DNA of 51,921 bases from Cryomorphaceae bacterium (GCA_022565745.1 JAIUMB010000001.1:1-51921); one strand, 5' to 3'; shown: positions 34,520-43,764, numbered from the stretch's first letter. Numbers and translations are program-made. Notes: generated by a model not told the origin, from the sequence alone.

Positions 34520-35962
34520 TTATTTCCCCCGACCTTGAAACACGATTAAAACCGTATAAAACAGAATCTTTACATCATTCAGTAGATTCATGTTTTCAAG
34601 ATAGATCAAATCGTATTGCAAGCGTTCAATCATTTCATCAATGCTCTCTGCATAACCGTATTTCACCATTCCCCAAGAGGTGATTCCGGGTTTGATGCGA
34701 TACAACTGTCGATAATAAGGTGCTTGCTTGATGATTTGCTCGGCATAAAATGCGCGTTCCGGACGAGGCCCAACCACAGACATATCGCCTATCAACACAT
34801 TCCAGAACTGAGGCAGTTCGTCGAGTCGATACTTACGCATGATTTTACCCCAGCGGGTTATGCGCGGGTCGTCATCGCTGCTCAACTGAGGTCCGTTTTT
34901 TTCGGCATCGGCATACATGGATCGAAACTTAAATATTTTAAAGGGTTTTCCGTGTAAGCCTATGCGTTCTTGAGAAAAGAATATGGATCCGGGTGATGAT
35001 AAACGAACCATAGTGGCTACAAATAGCAGCAACGGAGAAATCAATAATAGTACGAGAAGTGAAAAAGCCACATCAGCAATGCGTTTGATGATTTTTTGTC
35101 CGTAAGGCATTGGATCTGTGGGGATTTCTACCAGTGGTTCACTAATGGATTCCATTTTTACTTTACCGGATAATATGTCGTAGGTATCGGGAATCAATTT
35201 TATGTAAACGGGCAATAAGTCCAGTTGAGAAAGAATGGTTTGCAGTAAGTGATGTTCTTTGGACTCTACGGCAATCACCACTTCTTCAATATTGTGCTCT
35301 TTAACAATCTCTTCCAGATTGGTATAGTTGCCAAGTAAAGGCAATTGTTTTTCTATAAGAAACTGTATGTTGTTGTGAACAGATACAAATCCTGTAAAGT
35401 AGTTGCCATTTATGCGCCTTTTGGCTTGTAGACGCTCATACAATTTCACGGCATTTTGATTACTACCAATTATAATAGAAGGAAAACCTATTTCTCTTCG
35501 CTGAATACGTTTACTTGTTTGGGTAGAAAGCAAAAATCTAAAGAGGCCTGCTAGGATGAATTGAGTACCAAAATAAATGAAAAAAATGTGGTAATACGTT
35601 TTGTAATGGATTACATAATCATCGAGAAGAAAGGCAAAGAAGATGACAATGGAACCGAGAAGGGTGATGTTAAAAGTCAAAATGATTTCTTTCAGCCGAG
35701 AACGTCGATATATATCTTTATACAATCCAACTAAAAGATAAAGAAAGACCCATAACACAGGGAGTGTTATCAGGGCATAAACATAAGTACGATCAAAAGT
35801 TAAAATCCTTTCAGACGCAAAGTAATCGGGTTCTATATACAACTTACGAAACACATATAAGGCTGTATAGGAGGCCATTGAAGCAATAACATCAGCAATA
35901 ATGTACTTGCCAACCTGAACGTGTTCCGGCAGTCGTTGTTTACTCTTGAGGTTAATGGGCAT
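34520..35962 (-). CDS. Polyprenyl-phosphate sugar transferase (exopolysaccharide initiation)
   Basis: 480 residues. About five N-terminal helices (about 20-140) are followed by a CoA_binding_3-like soluble domain (about 150-270) and the bacterial sugar-transferase domain. The latter has IIKRIADVAFSLLVLLLISP, ERIGLHGKPFKIFKFRSM, then KYRLDELPQFWNVLIGDMSV and VGPRPER. It transfers a sugar-1-phosphate to undecaprenyl phosphate, the first step in building a repeat unit. The start overlaps the upstream lipoprotein stop (TAATG), showing translational coupling. Confidence 0.95.
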   Translation of the reverse strand: MPINLKSKQRLPEHVQVGKYIIADVIASMASYTALYVFRKLYIEPDYFASERILTFDRTYVYALITLPVLWVFLYLLVGLYKDIYRRSRLKEIILTFNITLLGSIVIFFAFLLDDYVIHYKTYYHIFFIYFGTQFILAGLFRFLLSTQTSKRIQRREIGFPSIIIGSNQNAVKLYERLQAKRRINGNYFTGFVSVHNNIQFLIEKQLPLLGNYTNLEEIVKEHNIEEVVIAVESKEHHLLQTILSQLDLLPVYIKLIPDTYDILSGKVKMESISEPLVEIPTDPMPYGQKIIKRIADVAFSLLVLLLISPLLLFVATMVRLSSPGSIFFSQERIGLHGKPFKIFKFRSMYADAEKNGPQLSSDDDPRITRWGKIMRKYRLDELPQFWNVLIGDMSVVGPRPERAFYAEQIIKQAPYYRQLYRIKPGITSWGMVKYGYAESIDEMIERLQYDLIYLENMNLLNDVKILFYTVLIVFQGRGK

Positions 35963-36885
35963 TAGTAAACAATTTTAATGTTGTCAAAGTAGATATCAAT
36001 CTCTTTACCTTCATCTTCAGCTGTTCTAATGGCGCCAATAAACACTTTATGCCAAACAGCACCAAAGGCCGCTGTTACGTCATCGGTGTAGTACACATAG
36101 ATTTTTCGCCATTCACCATTGGTTGGGAAAGCTCTTACAATAGGGGCCTGTTCTAGTCCTCTACCGGGAATATTACTAAACACACCTATGGTAAACATGT
36201 GGTTGGATTTGTAATGCATTTCAAGATAAATCGGGCCGCTGCCTTGTGGTAAGACAAAGTTTTGCACCGATTCCATTTCAAAGAGATTTTCTCCTTCTCT
36301 CATTCGAACATATCCAGAGGCGTTGTTGGACTCACCGGGGATATTGCTGTTAAAAACCTCTTCTGGGTGAGTGTTTCTGGTGATTCTTCTCAAAGGAGCA
36401 TCGCTGAGATTGGTGTTTTGAAACCTTAGTCCCACTTGTTCGAAGTCTTCTATAGGCTCGACGTTGGCAAAATCGAGGTAATTAACTTTTAAAATGGAAT
36501 CTTCGTCCTCATTGAGATAGTAATTGCGTTTATCATTTCTAATAACGATGTCTTCTCTGTGTGTACGAAAAAAGGGATATTGTATGCGAAGTGCATTTAA
36601 GCCGTTTTGTGTAACACCAGCTACTACCGTAAATTCTGTTGGTCCTTCTCGGTCTACGGTGAAATTTATTTCTGCTGGTAACTCGTAGGTGCCAATGGGA
36701 CGATCATCTATGGTTACCCATACCGTATTGATGTTTTGAGATGCCGTTCCCTGCTCGCTGAAATCGGTTTTCATTTCAATCTTTGGTATATGCAAGACAT
36801 ATCTTTCTGGTGCTTTTAGCTGGTCTGAATCACAACCCCAAAGCATCAGAATGAAAAAGCAATTTATGTAACCTATTATTCTCAA
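35962..36885 (-). CDS. Unknown lipoprotein in a sugar-biosynthesis operon
   Basis: 307 residues that I do not assign to a named family. The signal peptide ends at LMLWGC, giving a lipidated Cys18. The mature protein is rich in beta strands: an N-terminal part with WVTIDDRPIGTYELPAEINF (about 55-74) and FFRTHREDIVIRNDKRNYYL, and a C-terminal half with IYLEMHYKSNHMFTIGVFSN and EIDIYFDNIKIVY, reminiscent of a carbohydrate-binding jelly roll. It overlaps Gfo/Idh by 4 bases upstream and the sugar transferase by 1 base downstream. A role in envelope glycan assembly or export is inferred from context only. Confidence 0.75.
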   Translation of the reverse strand: MRIIGYINCFFILMLWGCDSDQLKAPERYVLHIPKIEMKTDFSEQGTASQNINTVWVTIDDRPIGTYELPAEINFTVDREGPTEFTVVAGVTQNGLNALRIQYPFFRTHREDIVIRNDKRNYYLNEDEDSILKVNYLDFANVEPIEDFEQVGLRFQNTNLSDAPLRRITRNTHPEEVFNSNIPGESNNASGYVRMREGENLFEMESVQNFVLPQGSGPIYLEMHYKSNHMFTIGVFSNIPGRGLEQAPIVRAFPTNGEWRKIYVYYTDDVTAAFGAVWHKVFIGAIRTAEDEGKEIDIYFDNIKIVY

Positions 36886-37871
36886 AGTATAGAAGAGTGT
36901 TGAATTTGGGATAATATATCTTCGGCTACGCGAAGCGCATTACTTCCATCTTCTAATGTAACGACAGTTGAGGTGTTTTTATTGATGGCATCTACCAAAC
37001 TTTGCAATTCATCGCGAATGGCGTTTGATTCAGGGATTATTGGATTCTCAAAAAATATTCTTTTCTTTTCGCCTTTTCCGGTCTCCAAAAGCAGTGCCAT
37101 GTCGTCAACTGGCGCATGTTCATCCAAGTGCTCAATACGAATAATCTCGCTTTTCTTTTTCAGGAAATCTACGGTAATGTACGCATCTCTTTGAAATATA
37201 CGCGTTTTGCGCATGTTTTTCATGGAAATACGACTAGCGGTTAAGTTGGCCACACAGCCATTGTCGAACTCAATCCTTGCATTGGTGATATCAGGGGTAT
37301 CACTGATGACTGAAACACCGCTGGCACTAATTTTTTTAACAGGAGATTTAACCAAGTGTAAGACGATGTCGATATCGTGAATCATCAAATCCAGCACCAC
37401 AGGCACATCAGTACCCCGAGGATTAAACTCTGCCAAGCGATGGGTTTCTATAAACAGTGGTGATGAAATGTACGTTTGCGCTTGAACAAAAGCTGGATTA
37501 AAGCGCTCAACATGCCCAACATGGGCTTTGATTTTGGCTTCTTCAGCCAATTTAATTAGTTTTCTAGCTTGCTCAGATGTTTCGGTGATGGGTTTTTCAA
37601 TGAAAATGTGTTTTCCGGCACGAATACACTTTACAGCTACGTCGTAGTGAGAAAGCGTTGGGGTTACGATATCTACAACATCGACACTTTGAATGAGATC
37701 TTCTAAAGAACCAAAGGCCTTAACGCCGTGTTGTTCCGATACAAGTTTTGTGGTCTCTTGGTCGGTGTCAAAGATGCCCTCAAGTTTAACCCCTTGCACC
37801 AGCTCAATACACTTGGCGTGTATCTTTCCGAGGTGCCCAGCACCTACCAATCCTATTTTTAACATTGTCAT
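36882..37871 (-). CDS. Gfo/Idh/MocA-family NAD(P)-dependent oxidoreductase
   Basis: 329 residues; an ATG two codons inside (37865, MLKIGLVGAG) is an equally good start. The Rossmann nucleotide site is KIGLVGAGHLGKIH (5-18). The family motif with the catalytic-site Lys is HIFIEKPITE (about 91-100), and HVGHVERFNPAF precedes the substrate domain, where MIHDIDIVLHLV carries the usual His. Members oxidise or reduce sugar carbons, often on UDP-sugars. Operon context with a sugar transferase suggests a nucleotide-sugar step for surface polysaccharide. First gene of its operon. Confidence 0.92.
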   Translation of the reverse strand: MTMLKIGLVGAGHLGKIHAKCIELVQGVKLEGIFDTDQETTKLVSEQHGVKAFGSLEDLIQSVDVVDIVTPTLSHYDVAVKCIRAGKHIFIEKPITETSEQARKLIKLAEEAKIKAHVGHVERFNPAFVQAQTYISSPLFIETHRLAEFNPRGTDVPVVLDLMIHDIDIVLHLVKSPVKKISASGVSVISDTPDITNARIEFDNGCVANLTASRISMKNMRKTRIFQRDAYITVDFLKKKSEIIRIEHLDEHAPVDDMALLLETGKGEKKRIFFENPIIPESNAIRDELQSLVDAINKNTSTVVTLEDGSNALRVAEDILSQIQHSSIL

Positions 37872-37907
37872 TTCGACGTTAACGCATTATTTAATAAAAC
37901 CCACGTG

Positions 37908-37940
37908 CAAAAGTAGTGCTTAATATTCGCTTAACACAAA
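37908..37940 (-). promoter_or_regulatory. Promoter of the Gfo/Idh-lipoprotein-sugar transferase operon
   Basis: On the minus strand TTTG (37940-37937), 21 bases, TACTTTTG (37915-37908), about 36 bases before the ATG. Confidence 0.7.
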
Positions 37941-38008
37941 AGAGGTTTACACGGTCAAATGTTAATTTCTTGACATAAATTATCTGACCAAAAACATCTA
38001 CTTTGCTC

Positions 38009-38016
38009 TATTTTTG
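38009..38016 (+). promoter_or_regulatory. -7 box of pcm, 4 bases before the GTG start
   Basis: TATTTTTG matches TAnnTTTG. No good TTTG is seen at the right distance upstream (TGAC is the nearest), so strength is uncertain. Confidence 0.55.
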
Positions 38017-38020
38017 CGAT

Positions 38021-38662
38021 GTGAACGATACAGCCAAACATAAAGGAAGGCGACTGCAATTGGTAGAATTGCTGCGCACCAAAGGAATTACTGATGAGCG
38101 GGTACTTCAAGCCATCAGTAATATTCCTCGTCATTTATTTATAGACTCCTCATTTGAAGATTTTGCCTACCAAGACACCGCGTTTCCTATTGCAGCCGAT
38201 CAAACCATCAGTCAGCCTTATACCGTCGCGTTTCAAACGGAACAATTGAATGTGAAGCCGGGCGAACGGATTCTTGAAATTGGCACCGGATCCGGATATC
38301 AATGTGCGGTGTTGTGTGAAATGGGCGCCAAAGTATTTAGCATTGAACGCCAACACGAATTGTTTCTCTTTGCAAGAGGAATGCTGAAAAAACTGGGTTA
38401 CTCGTACACTGGTAAATTTGGAGATGGATACCAAGGCATGCCCACGTTTGCGCCATTTGACAAAATTATTGTCACCGCTGGCGCAAAGGAGGTACCCGCA
38501 GCTTTGCTACGCCAATTAAACATCGGAGGTAGAATGATAATCCCTGTAGGTGTTGGCACCCAGAAAATGCTGCTCATTGATAAAAAAGGGGAGAAGGACT
38601 ATACCATTAAAAAGATGGGCGATTTTCGTTTCGTCCCAATGCTTGAGAAAAAAGATGGGTAG
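38021..38662 (+). CDS. pcm: Protein-L-isoaspartate O-methyltransferase
   Basis: 213 residues from the GTG at 38021; the frame extends to a TTG at 38003, but that lies before and inside the -7 box. The enzyme methylates isoaspartyl residues with SAM to start repair of aged proteins. The N-terminal PCMT helix block IPRHLFIDSSFEDFAYQDTA is followed by QTISQPYTVAFQTEQL, the SAM loop ILEIGTGSGYQCAVL and the later FDKIIVTAGAKEVPAALLRQ. Length and motifs are normal. Stand-alone gene; the downstream 206 bases to priA hold no clear terminator. Confidence 0.94.
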   Translation: MNDTAKHKGRRLQLVELLRTKGITDERVLQAISNIPRHLFIDSSFEDFAYQDTAFPIAADQTISQPYTVAFQTEQLNVKPGERILEIGTGSGYQCAVLCEMGAKVFSIERQHELFLFARGMLKKLGYSYTGKFGDGYQGMPTFAPFDKIIVTAGAKEVPAALLRQLNIGGRMIIPVGVGTQKMLLIDKKGEKDYTIKKMGDFRFVPMLEKKDG

Positions 38663-38868
38663 TTTATTATTGACCTCATATTTTTACGCATATATTCGTT
38701 ATAATTATTAACGAAGCATTTTACGCAAAACTTAGATTTTACAAATAAATGCAACTTTTGAGGATTTATCTTTGATGCCTTATTGACAATTAGCCACAAC
38801 CTTTTTTCTCAAAAAAAAACCGCACAAGCACGCTCCTGATATTGACCTTAATTTCTATTGTCGTTATA

Positions 38869-41310
38869 TTACTGATCCACATCAAAATAAAACCTCACCG
38901 CCTGATGTTCCTTTTGCTTAAAAAAATGTCGAACCAATATATGTAGTCTATTCTTAAGCGTCTGGTAGTTGCCATCTTTGCGATATTTGATGAGGAAGTC
39001 AATGCGGTATTGATTCTTGGCTCTGGCCACTAATGGGGGCTCCGGGCCAAGCAATTGCAAATGTGGCTCTTTCTCAATGATGGCTTTTAAAGCATATCCT
39101 GCTCCATAGACCTTTCGTGCATCGGAGTGGCGCAAACACAAGCGAACCAATCGGGTATAGGGTGGGTAGGCAAAGTCTCGGCGCTCTTTCATCTCCTCCC
39201 GATAAAAGTCCTCTTGTCTGCCAGTAGCCACACACTGCAATACACTTCCTTTGGGTTTGTAGGTTTGAATCACAACCCGTCCGCGTTCACCAAAGCGCCC
39301 AGCACGACCCGCTACTTGCATGGCCAGTTGATAACTACGTTCTTGTGCACGTATGTCGGGCATATTGCTCATCACATCGGCGTTGACGATGGCTACCAAA
39401 CCTACATTTTTAAAATCAAGTCCTTTTGTAATCATTTGGGTGCCCACAAGTATGCGTGTTTCACCGTTTTCAAAGCGCTCAATGACATTGGCAAAGGCGT
39501 TGCGCTTTCGGGTGTTGTCCCAGTCCAAACGGTCAATATTAACATCGGGAAAGTGGTTTTCCAATTGATCCACAATTTTTTCTGTGCCCGCACCGGCCAT
39601 ACGCAAATCGGTGCTTCCGCAAGACTTACACGCGCCTTGTGGCGACTCTCTGTATCCACAAAGGTGACAGCGCATTTTATTGCTGTGTTTGTGGTAGGTC
39701 AAGGTTATGTCGCAATTGATACACATTGGACTTTCACCACAGTCTTTACACTGTGTGAAAGGGGTGTAGCCCCTTCGGTTGTGAAAGACAATGACCTGCT
39801 TGTCTTTTTCCAGCTCCTGACGAATGGATGCGAGCAGATATTCAGAGAAATCTTCGTGCATGCGTCTTTTCTTCTTTTCCCAGCCGATGTCAACCAACTC
39901 AATGGCCGGCATTTCTATATTGCGGTAGCGTTCTGTAAGTGGTATACGGTCAAAACGCCCTTCTAAACAATTGCTCCATGTTTCCATAGAAGGCGTGGCA
40001 GAACCCAAAAGTACGTCTGCTTGGTGAAGATGACCGAGCACCACGGCACAGTCTCTTCCTTGATAACGCGGTGCTGGGTCGGTTTGCTTATAACTCTGAT
40101 CGTGCTCTTCGTCAACCACAATGAGTCCGAGGTTTGAGAAAGGCAGAAAAATGGACGAGCGGGCGCCAATGACAATGCGCGCGCCAGGCTGATTTTTTCG
40201 CACCGACTCCCACACGTCTGAGCGCTCTTTTTCACTCATTCTGGAGTGGTAAACGGCCACAGAGTCACCAAAAAACTGCGATATTCTCCCAATTAACTGT
40301 GTGGTTAAGGCTATCTCGGGCAGTAAAAACAACACCTGTTTCTCTTCTCGTAGATTTTCTTGCATCAAGTGCGCATAAATTTCTGTTTTTCCCGAAGACG
40401 TAACCCCGTGTAAAAACTGAACCTTCTTTTGCTTAAAGCCTTCTTTTATGGTGTTGTAGGCCAATTGTTGGGCAGAAGACAAGAGATGAAGCGGCCGCTG
40501 TTTATCCTTGCGGACCCAAGCGCTGCGCTCAATGGTCTTAATGGTGAGAATGTCTTTCTCTACGAGCTTTTTTATGACCTCACGTTTTATACCCAAAGAT
40601 TTTTGCACGGTGGTTAATGTCACCTCACCGTGTTTTTCCAAAAAAGGGTAGAGAAGTCCCATGGCTTTTTGCTGCACCGGGGCTCGTTTTCCCTCAAGCA
40701 GCTCTTTCAAGGCCAGAGCACCTTCGGGATTGAGCGAAACCACATCGGTAAAAAACTGAGGTTCTGGTTCATGAATGGACTCACGCAGTAAAATTAAATC
40801 TCTATCAACCAGAGATTTTAATATGGGCGTGATGGCGTTGCCGTGTGTTTTTTGCAGGTCGTTTAACTTGAGGTGCTGGTCGTTCTGTAGCCTTCCAAGT
40901 ATGCGTTGTTCGAGTTCGTTTTCGGTCGACTGGTACTGACGTTTTGCCTTTTCAGACAAGGACACCACTGTTTCACTGGAAATCTTCAAGCGCGAGGGCA
41001 GGGCAGCAGCCATGACTTCACCGGGTAGGCACATGTAGTACATGGTGATCCACCGCCAAAACTTCAATTGGGTGTCATTGCTGAGCGCCATGCCTAAATG
41101 GTGTTCCAGTGGTTTTATGTTTTCTATCTCCGGTTTGTTGGTATGTACTTTTGATATGATGCCGCTGAGCTGCTTGCGTTTGCCAAGAGAAACAATTACG
41201 TGAGTACCCGGAACCAGTTGCTCATCTGTCCAGTCACTGGGAACAGCATAGGTGAGTTCCCCGTCTAATGCTAGGGGTAAAATCACATCGGCAAAGCGCT
41301 CTTGACTCAT
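38869..41310 (-). CDS. priA: Primosomal protein N' (PriA helicase)
   Basis: 813 residues. PriA restarts stalled replication forks as a superfamily-2 3'-5' DNA helicase that loads the primosome. Order: DNA-binding N-terminal domain (FADVILPLALDGELTYAVPS), winged-helix part, helicase core with Walker A GVTSSGKTEIY and DEEH box VVDEEHDQSYKQ, zinc-binding insert with paired cysteines (CKDCGESPMCINCD, then CHLCG and CKSCG), and helicase lobe 2 with GTQMITKGLDFKNVGLV and QVAGRAGRFGERGRV. It starts 2 bases after recR, so the pair is an operon. Confidence 0.97.
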   Translation of the reverse strand: MSQERFADVILPLALDGELTYAVPSDWTDEQLVPGTHVIVSLGKRKQLSGIISKVHTNKPEIENIKPLEHHLGMALSNDTQLKFWRWITMYYMCLPGEVMAAALPSRLKISSETVVSLSEKAKRQYQSTENELEQRILGRLQNDQHLKLNDLQKTHGNAITPILKSLVDRDLILLRESIHEPEPQFFTDVVSLNPEGALALKELLEGKRAPVQQKAMGLLYPFLEKHGEVTLTTVQKSLGIKREVIKKLVEKDILTIKTIERSAWVRKDKQRPLHLLSSAQQLAYNTIKEGFKQKKVQFLHGVTSSGKTEIYAHLMQENLREEKQVLFLLPEIALTTQLIGRISQFFGDSVAVYHSRMSEKERSDVWESVRKNQPGARIVIGARSSIFLPFSNLGLIVVDEEHDQSYKQTDPAPRYQGRDCAVVLGHLHQADVLLGSATPSMETWSNCLEGRFDRIPLTERYRNIEMPAIELVDIGWEKKKRRMHEDFSEYLLASIRQELEKDKQVIVFHNRRGYTPFTQCKDCGESPMCINCDITLTYHKHSNKMRCHLCGYRESPQGACKSCGSTDLRMAGAGTEKIVDQLENHFPDVNIDRLDWDNTRKRNAFANVIERFENGETRILVGTQMITKGLDFKNVGLVAIVNADVMSNMPDIRAQERSYQLAMQVAGRAGRFGERGRVVIQTYKPKGSVLQCVATGRQEDFYREEMKERRDFAYPPYTRLVRLCLRHSDARKVYGAGYALKAIIEKEPHLQLLGPEPPLVARAKNQYRIDFLIKYRKDGNYQTLKNRLHILVRHFFKQKEHQAVRFYFDVDQ

Positions 41311-41312
41311 GA

Positions 41313-41921
41313 TTAACTGCCTTTGTATTCTATGCGGTGTAAAATGCTACGCGCCAAGGTGATCTCATCTGCATACTCAAGGTCATCGCCCACGGAAATA
41401 CCTCGGGCAATGGTGGTGACTTTGATGGGGAGGTCTTTGAGTTTGCGGTAAATATAGAAGTTGGTGGTATCGCCTTCGGCTGTGGCGGATAATGCCAATA
41501 GAATTTCATCGACCTCTCCGGAGGCCATACGTTGTTCAAGGGCTGTTAAGGTTAGCTGTCCGGGTCCAATGCCGTCCATTGGGGATATTAATCCTCCAAG
41601 TACGTGATAAACACCCCGAAACTGACCAGTGTTTTCAATGGCCAGAACATCGCGAATATCTTCAACCACGCAAATCAACCGCTGATCGCGCTGGGGATTC
41701 GCGCAAATGCCACAAATCTCGTCCTCGGTGTGGACGTGACAAACTTTACATCGCTTGATGTTTTCTACCAGGTCAACCAAGGCCGCAGACAACTCAATGG
41801 TTTGGGTTGGGTTTTGACGGAGTAAATAGAGGATATTTCTCAAGGCCGATTTGCGTCCCAAGCCTGGTAAACGCGCCAATTCCTTCACGGCTTTATCTAT
41901 GAGTTTGGACTGAATTTGCAT
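41313..41921 (-). CDS. recR: Recombination protein RecR
   Basis: 202 residues, normal length. RecR works with RecO/RecF to load RecA on gapped DNA. An N-terminal helix-hairpin-helix (LARLPGLGRKSALRNILYLL, about 16-35) is followed by a C4 zinc finger (Cys58, Cys61, Cys70, Cys73), a Toprim domain (LICVVEDIRDVLAIENTGQF and VLGGLISPMDGIGPGQL) and a C-terminal Walker-B-like tail. The predicted -7 box ends 4 bases before the ATG, so the message is probably leaderless. Confidence 0.97.
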   Translation of the reverse strand: MQIQSKLIDKAVKELARLPGLGRKSALRNILYLLRQNPTQTIELSAALVDLVENIKRCKVCHVHTEDEICGICANPQRDQRLICVVEDIRDVLAIENTGQFRGVYHVLGGLISPMDGIGPGQLTLTALEQRMASGEVDEILLALSATAEGDTTNFYIYRKLKDLPIKVTTIARGISVGDDLEYADEITLARSILHRIEYKGS

Positions 41922-41925
41922 GAGT

Positions 41926-41956
41926 CAAAAATACAGTAAAAAGGGATGCTTATAAA
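41926..41956 (-). promoter_or_regulatory. Promoter of recR-priA, abutting the start codon
   Basis: On the minus strand TTTA (41956-41953), 19 bases, TATTTTTG (41933-41926), then ACTC and the recR ATG at 41921. Confidence 0.7.
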
Positions 41957-42159
41957 GCGCTTTTCAGCTTTGTTTTTACCACCAGCTGACAATAATAAAA
42001 ACCCAAGCATTACTACCCAAACAAGGCGAGGAGTTAATGCAGATATCCTTTCTGCCAATGCTTCATCCTTCACGAAATATAAGGTGCTCTAAAATCATAT
42101 AACCAACTGAAGGCAAACTCTTTTATAAGCGTACCCCCTCAACTAAATACTAGAAACGC

Positions 42160-42999
42160 TTAACCTACTAACCTAATCCCATTCTTCTCCAGCTTAATTT
42201 GTCGTTTTTTATACAATGCACCCACAGCTTTTTTAAACACCTTTTTACTCATTTTGAGTGCTTCGTAGATGTCTTCCGCCGGAGATTTGTCGTGTAAAGG
42301 CAAATATCCGTCGTTGGATTTTAAAGCGTGTAGCAATTTATCTGTAGAAGAAACAACCTTTTGATAACCAAACTTTTCAATGGCCAGATCCAGTTTGCCA
42401 TCGGGGCGGACTTTTTGCACAAAGACTTCTAACGTTTGTCCGATAGAAACCGGCTTAAACAAATCACTGTGGTAAATCATACCGTCATATTTTTGATCAA
42501 CAACGGCTTTATAACCCAAATCACCTTGTGAATACAGCAGTGCACTTACCGTTTTTCCGGGTGTATATTCTTCTTTAGGGGCAGGTAGAAGGTAGGCGGG
42601 AATTTTTGTAGTACCAACCAAACGCTGAGATGCATCGTCAAACATCAAGTGTACCACGTGCTTATCACCTTCATCCTTTATGGGTTTCGCTTGTAGGTCG
42701 TGGGGAACCAATAGTTCCTTAACCGGTCCCCATTCAAAGAAGGCACCAAAAGAAGTTATGTTGCTCACTTTAAGCGCGGAGAACCGACCTAATTCAAGTA
42801 ATGGTTTATGAGGTGTAGCTACTGGTCGTTCTTCTTGATCCAGATAAACAAAGACATTCATATCATCGCCCAAATGCAATGTTTTTGGAACGTATGCATT
42901 GGGGAGAAGAACTGAATCACCGGTTTCATCTTCCAAATAGATGCCTTGTGGTGTTTTGCGAGATGCCTTAAGCGTATGTGACTTTCCTATTTGTATCAT
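42160..42999 (-). CDS. cvfB: S1-type RNA-binding protein of the CvfB/YitL family
   Basis: 279 residues with three S1-like beta-barrels and a C-terminal winged helix, the CvfB layout. Blocks include SVLLPNAYVPKTLHLGDDMN, then SNITSFGAFFEWGPVKELLV (about 79-98), DLGYKAVVDQKYDGMIYHSD (about 159-178) and, at the end, MSKKVFKKAVGALYKKRQIK. In Staphylococcus the family affects virulence gene expression by binding RNA; in Bacteroidota the role is untested. It overlaps the end of the upstream GT2 gene by 4 bases. Confidence 0.88.
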   Translation of the reverse strand: MIQIGKSHTLKASRKTPQGIYLEDETGDSVLLPNAYVPKTLHLGDDMNVFVYLDQEERPVATPHKPLLELGRFSALKVSNITSFGAFFEWGPVKELLVPHDLQAKPIKDEGDKHVVHLMFDDASQRLVGTTKIPAYLLPAPKEEYTPGKTVSALLYSQGDLGYKAVVDQKYDGMIYHSDLFKPVSIGQTLEVFVQKVRPDGKLDLAIEKFGYQKVVSSTDKLLHALKSNDGYLPLHDKSPAEDIYEALKMSKKVFKKAVGALYKKRQIKLEKNGIRLVG

Positions 43000-43727
43000 T
43001 TGCGGTTCCAGATGTTGTATTTAAGTATGCAGTAAATGGCACGAACGCCATCACGCCAACCGATTTTTTTACCCTCGGCATAGGTTCTCCCGTAGTAAGA
43101 AATACCCACTTCGTATATGCGAATGCCAGGAATACGTGAAATTTTTGCGGTAACCTCAGGTTCGAAGCCAAAGCGGTTTTCTTTTAACTGTAACGACTTC
43201 ACCACCGGAGCGCGAAACATTTTATAGCACGTTTCCATGTCGGTGAGATTAAGATTTGTTAGTGCATTCGACAAGAACGTCAAAAACTTATTTCCAATGG
43301 AGTGCCAGAAGAAAAGGATGCGGTGGGGGTTTCCTCCCATGAATCGAGATCCATAAACGACGTCAGCATTACCGTTGAGTATGGGTTTAAGCAAGTGATT
43401 ATACTCTTCGGGGTCATATTCTAGGTCTGCGTCTTGAATAACGATAATATCGCCTTTTGACTCTGCTATGCCCGTGTGAAGAGCTGCGCCTTTCCCTTTA
43501 TTGATGACGTGGTTAAATAATTTGATGTTTGCATCGGGGTGTTCACTTGCATACTGCTCCAATCGATTTTTTGATTGGTCGGTACTGCAGTCGTTCACAA
43601 TAACAATTTCTTTTTTAAGGTTACTCAATAGTGTAACCTCGCGAATTTTATCGAGAATAAGGTGAATGGTTTTTTCTTCGTTATAAACCGGAACGACAAT
43701 AGATAGTGAAGTGAAGGTTTCGTTCAC
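42996..43727 (-). CDS. GT2 glycosyltransferase, polyprenyl-phosphate mannose/glucose synthase-like
   Basis: 243 residues from a GTG start. GT-A fold of the dolichyl-phosphate mannose synthase type: SIVVPVYNEEKTIHLILDKI (about 8-27), IVNDCSTDQSKNRLEQYA, NKGKGAALHTGIAESKGD and the metal-binding DADLEYDPEEY (about 98-108). No C-terminal membrane helices, so soluble or peripheral. It would charge polyprenyl phosphate with a hexose from a nucleotide sugar for later membrane glycosyltransferases. Paired with cvfB by a 4-base overlap. A -7 box lies 14 bases before the start. Confidence 0.9.
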   Translation of the reverse strand: MNETFTSLSIVVPVYNEEKTIHLILDKIREVTLLSNLKKEIVIVNDCSTDQSKNRLEQYASEHPDANIKLFNHVINKGKGAALHTGIAESKGDIIVIQDADLEYDPEEYNHLLKPILNGNADVVYGSRFMGGNPHRILFFWHSIGNKFLTFLSNALTNLNLTDMETCYKMFRAPVVKSLQLKENRFGFEPEVTAKISRIPGIRIYEVGISYYGRTYAEGKKIGWRDGVRAIYCILKYNIWNRK

Positions 43728-43741
43728 AATATTATTTTTTG

Positions 43742-43749
43742 CAAATCTA
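43742..43749 (-). promoter_or_regulatory. -7 box of the GT2-cvfB pair
   Basis: TAGATTTG on the minus strand fits TAnnTTTG; no clear -33 element was found because the region upstream is the 3' end of the previous gene. Confidence 0.45.
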
Positions 43750-43764
43750 CTCTATGATGAACGA

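Noticed and set aside
39127..39966. 279-codon plus-strand open frame
   Set aside because: It is antisense to the conserved helicase region of priA and shows no recognisable protein features.
42126..42162. Terminator after cvfB (TAAGCGT/ACGCTTA inverted repeat)
   Set aside because: Only seven base pairs with a 23-base loop and no T run on either strand.
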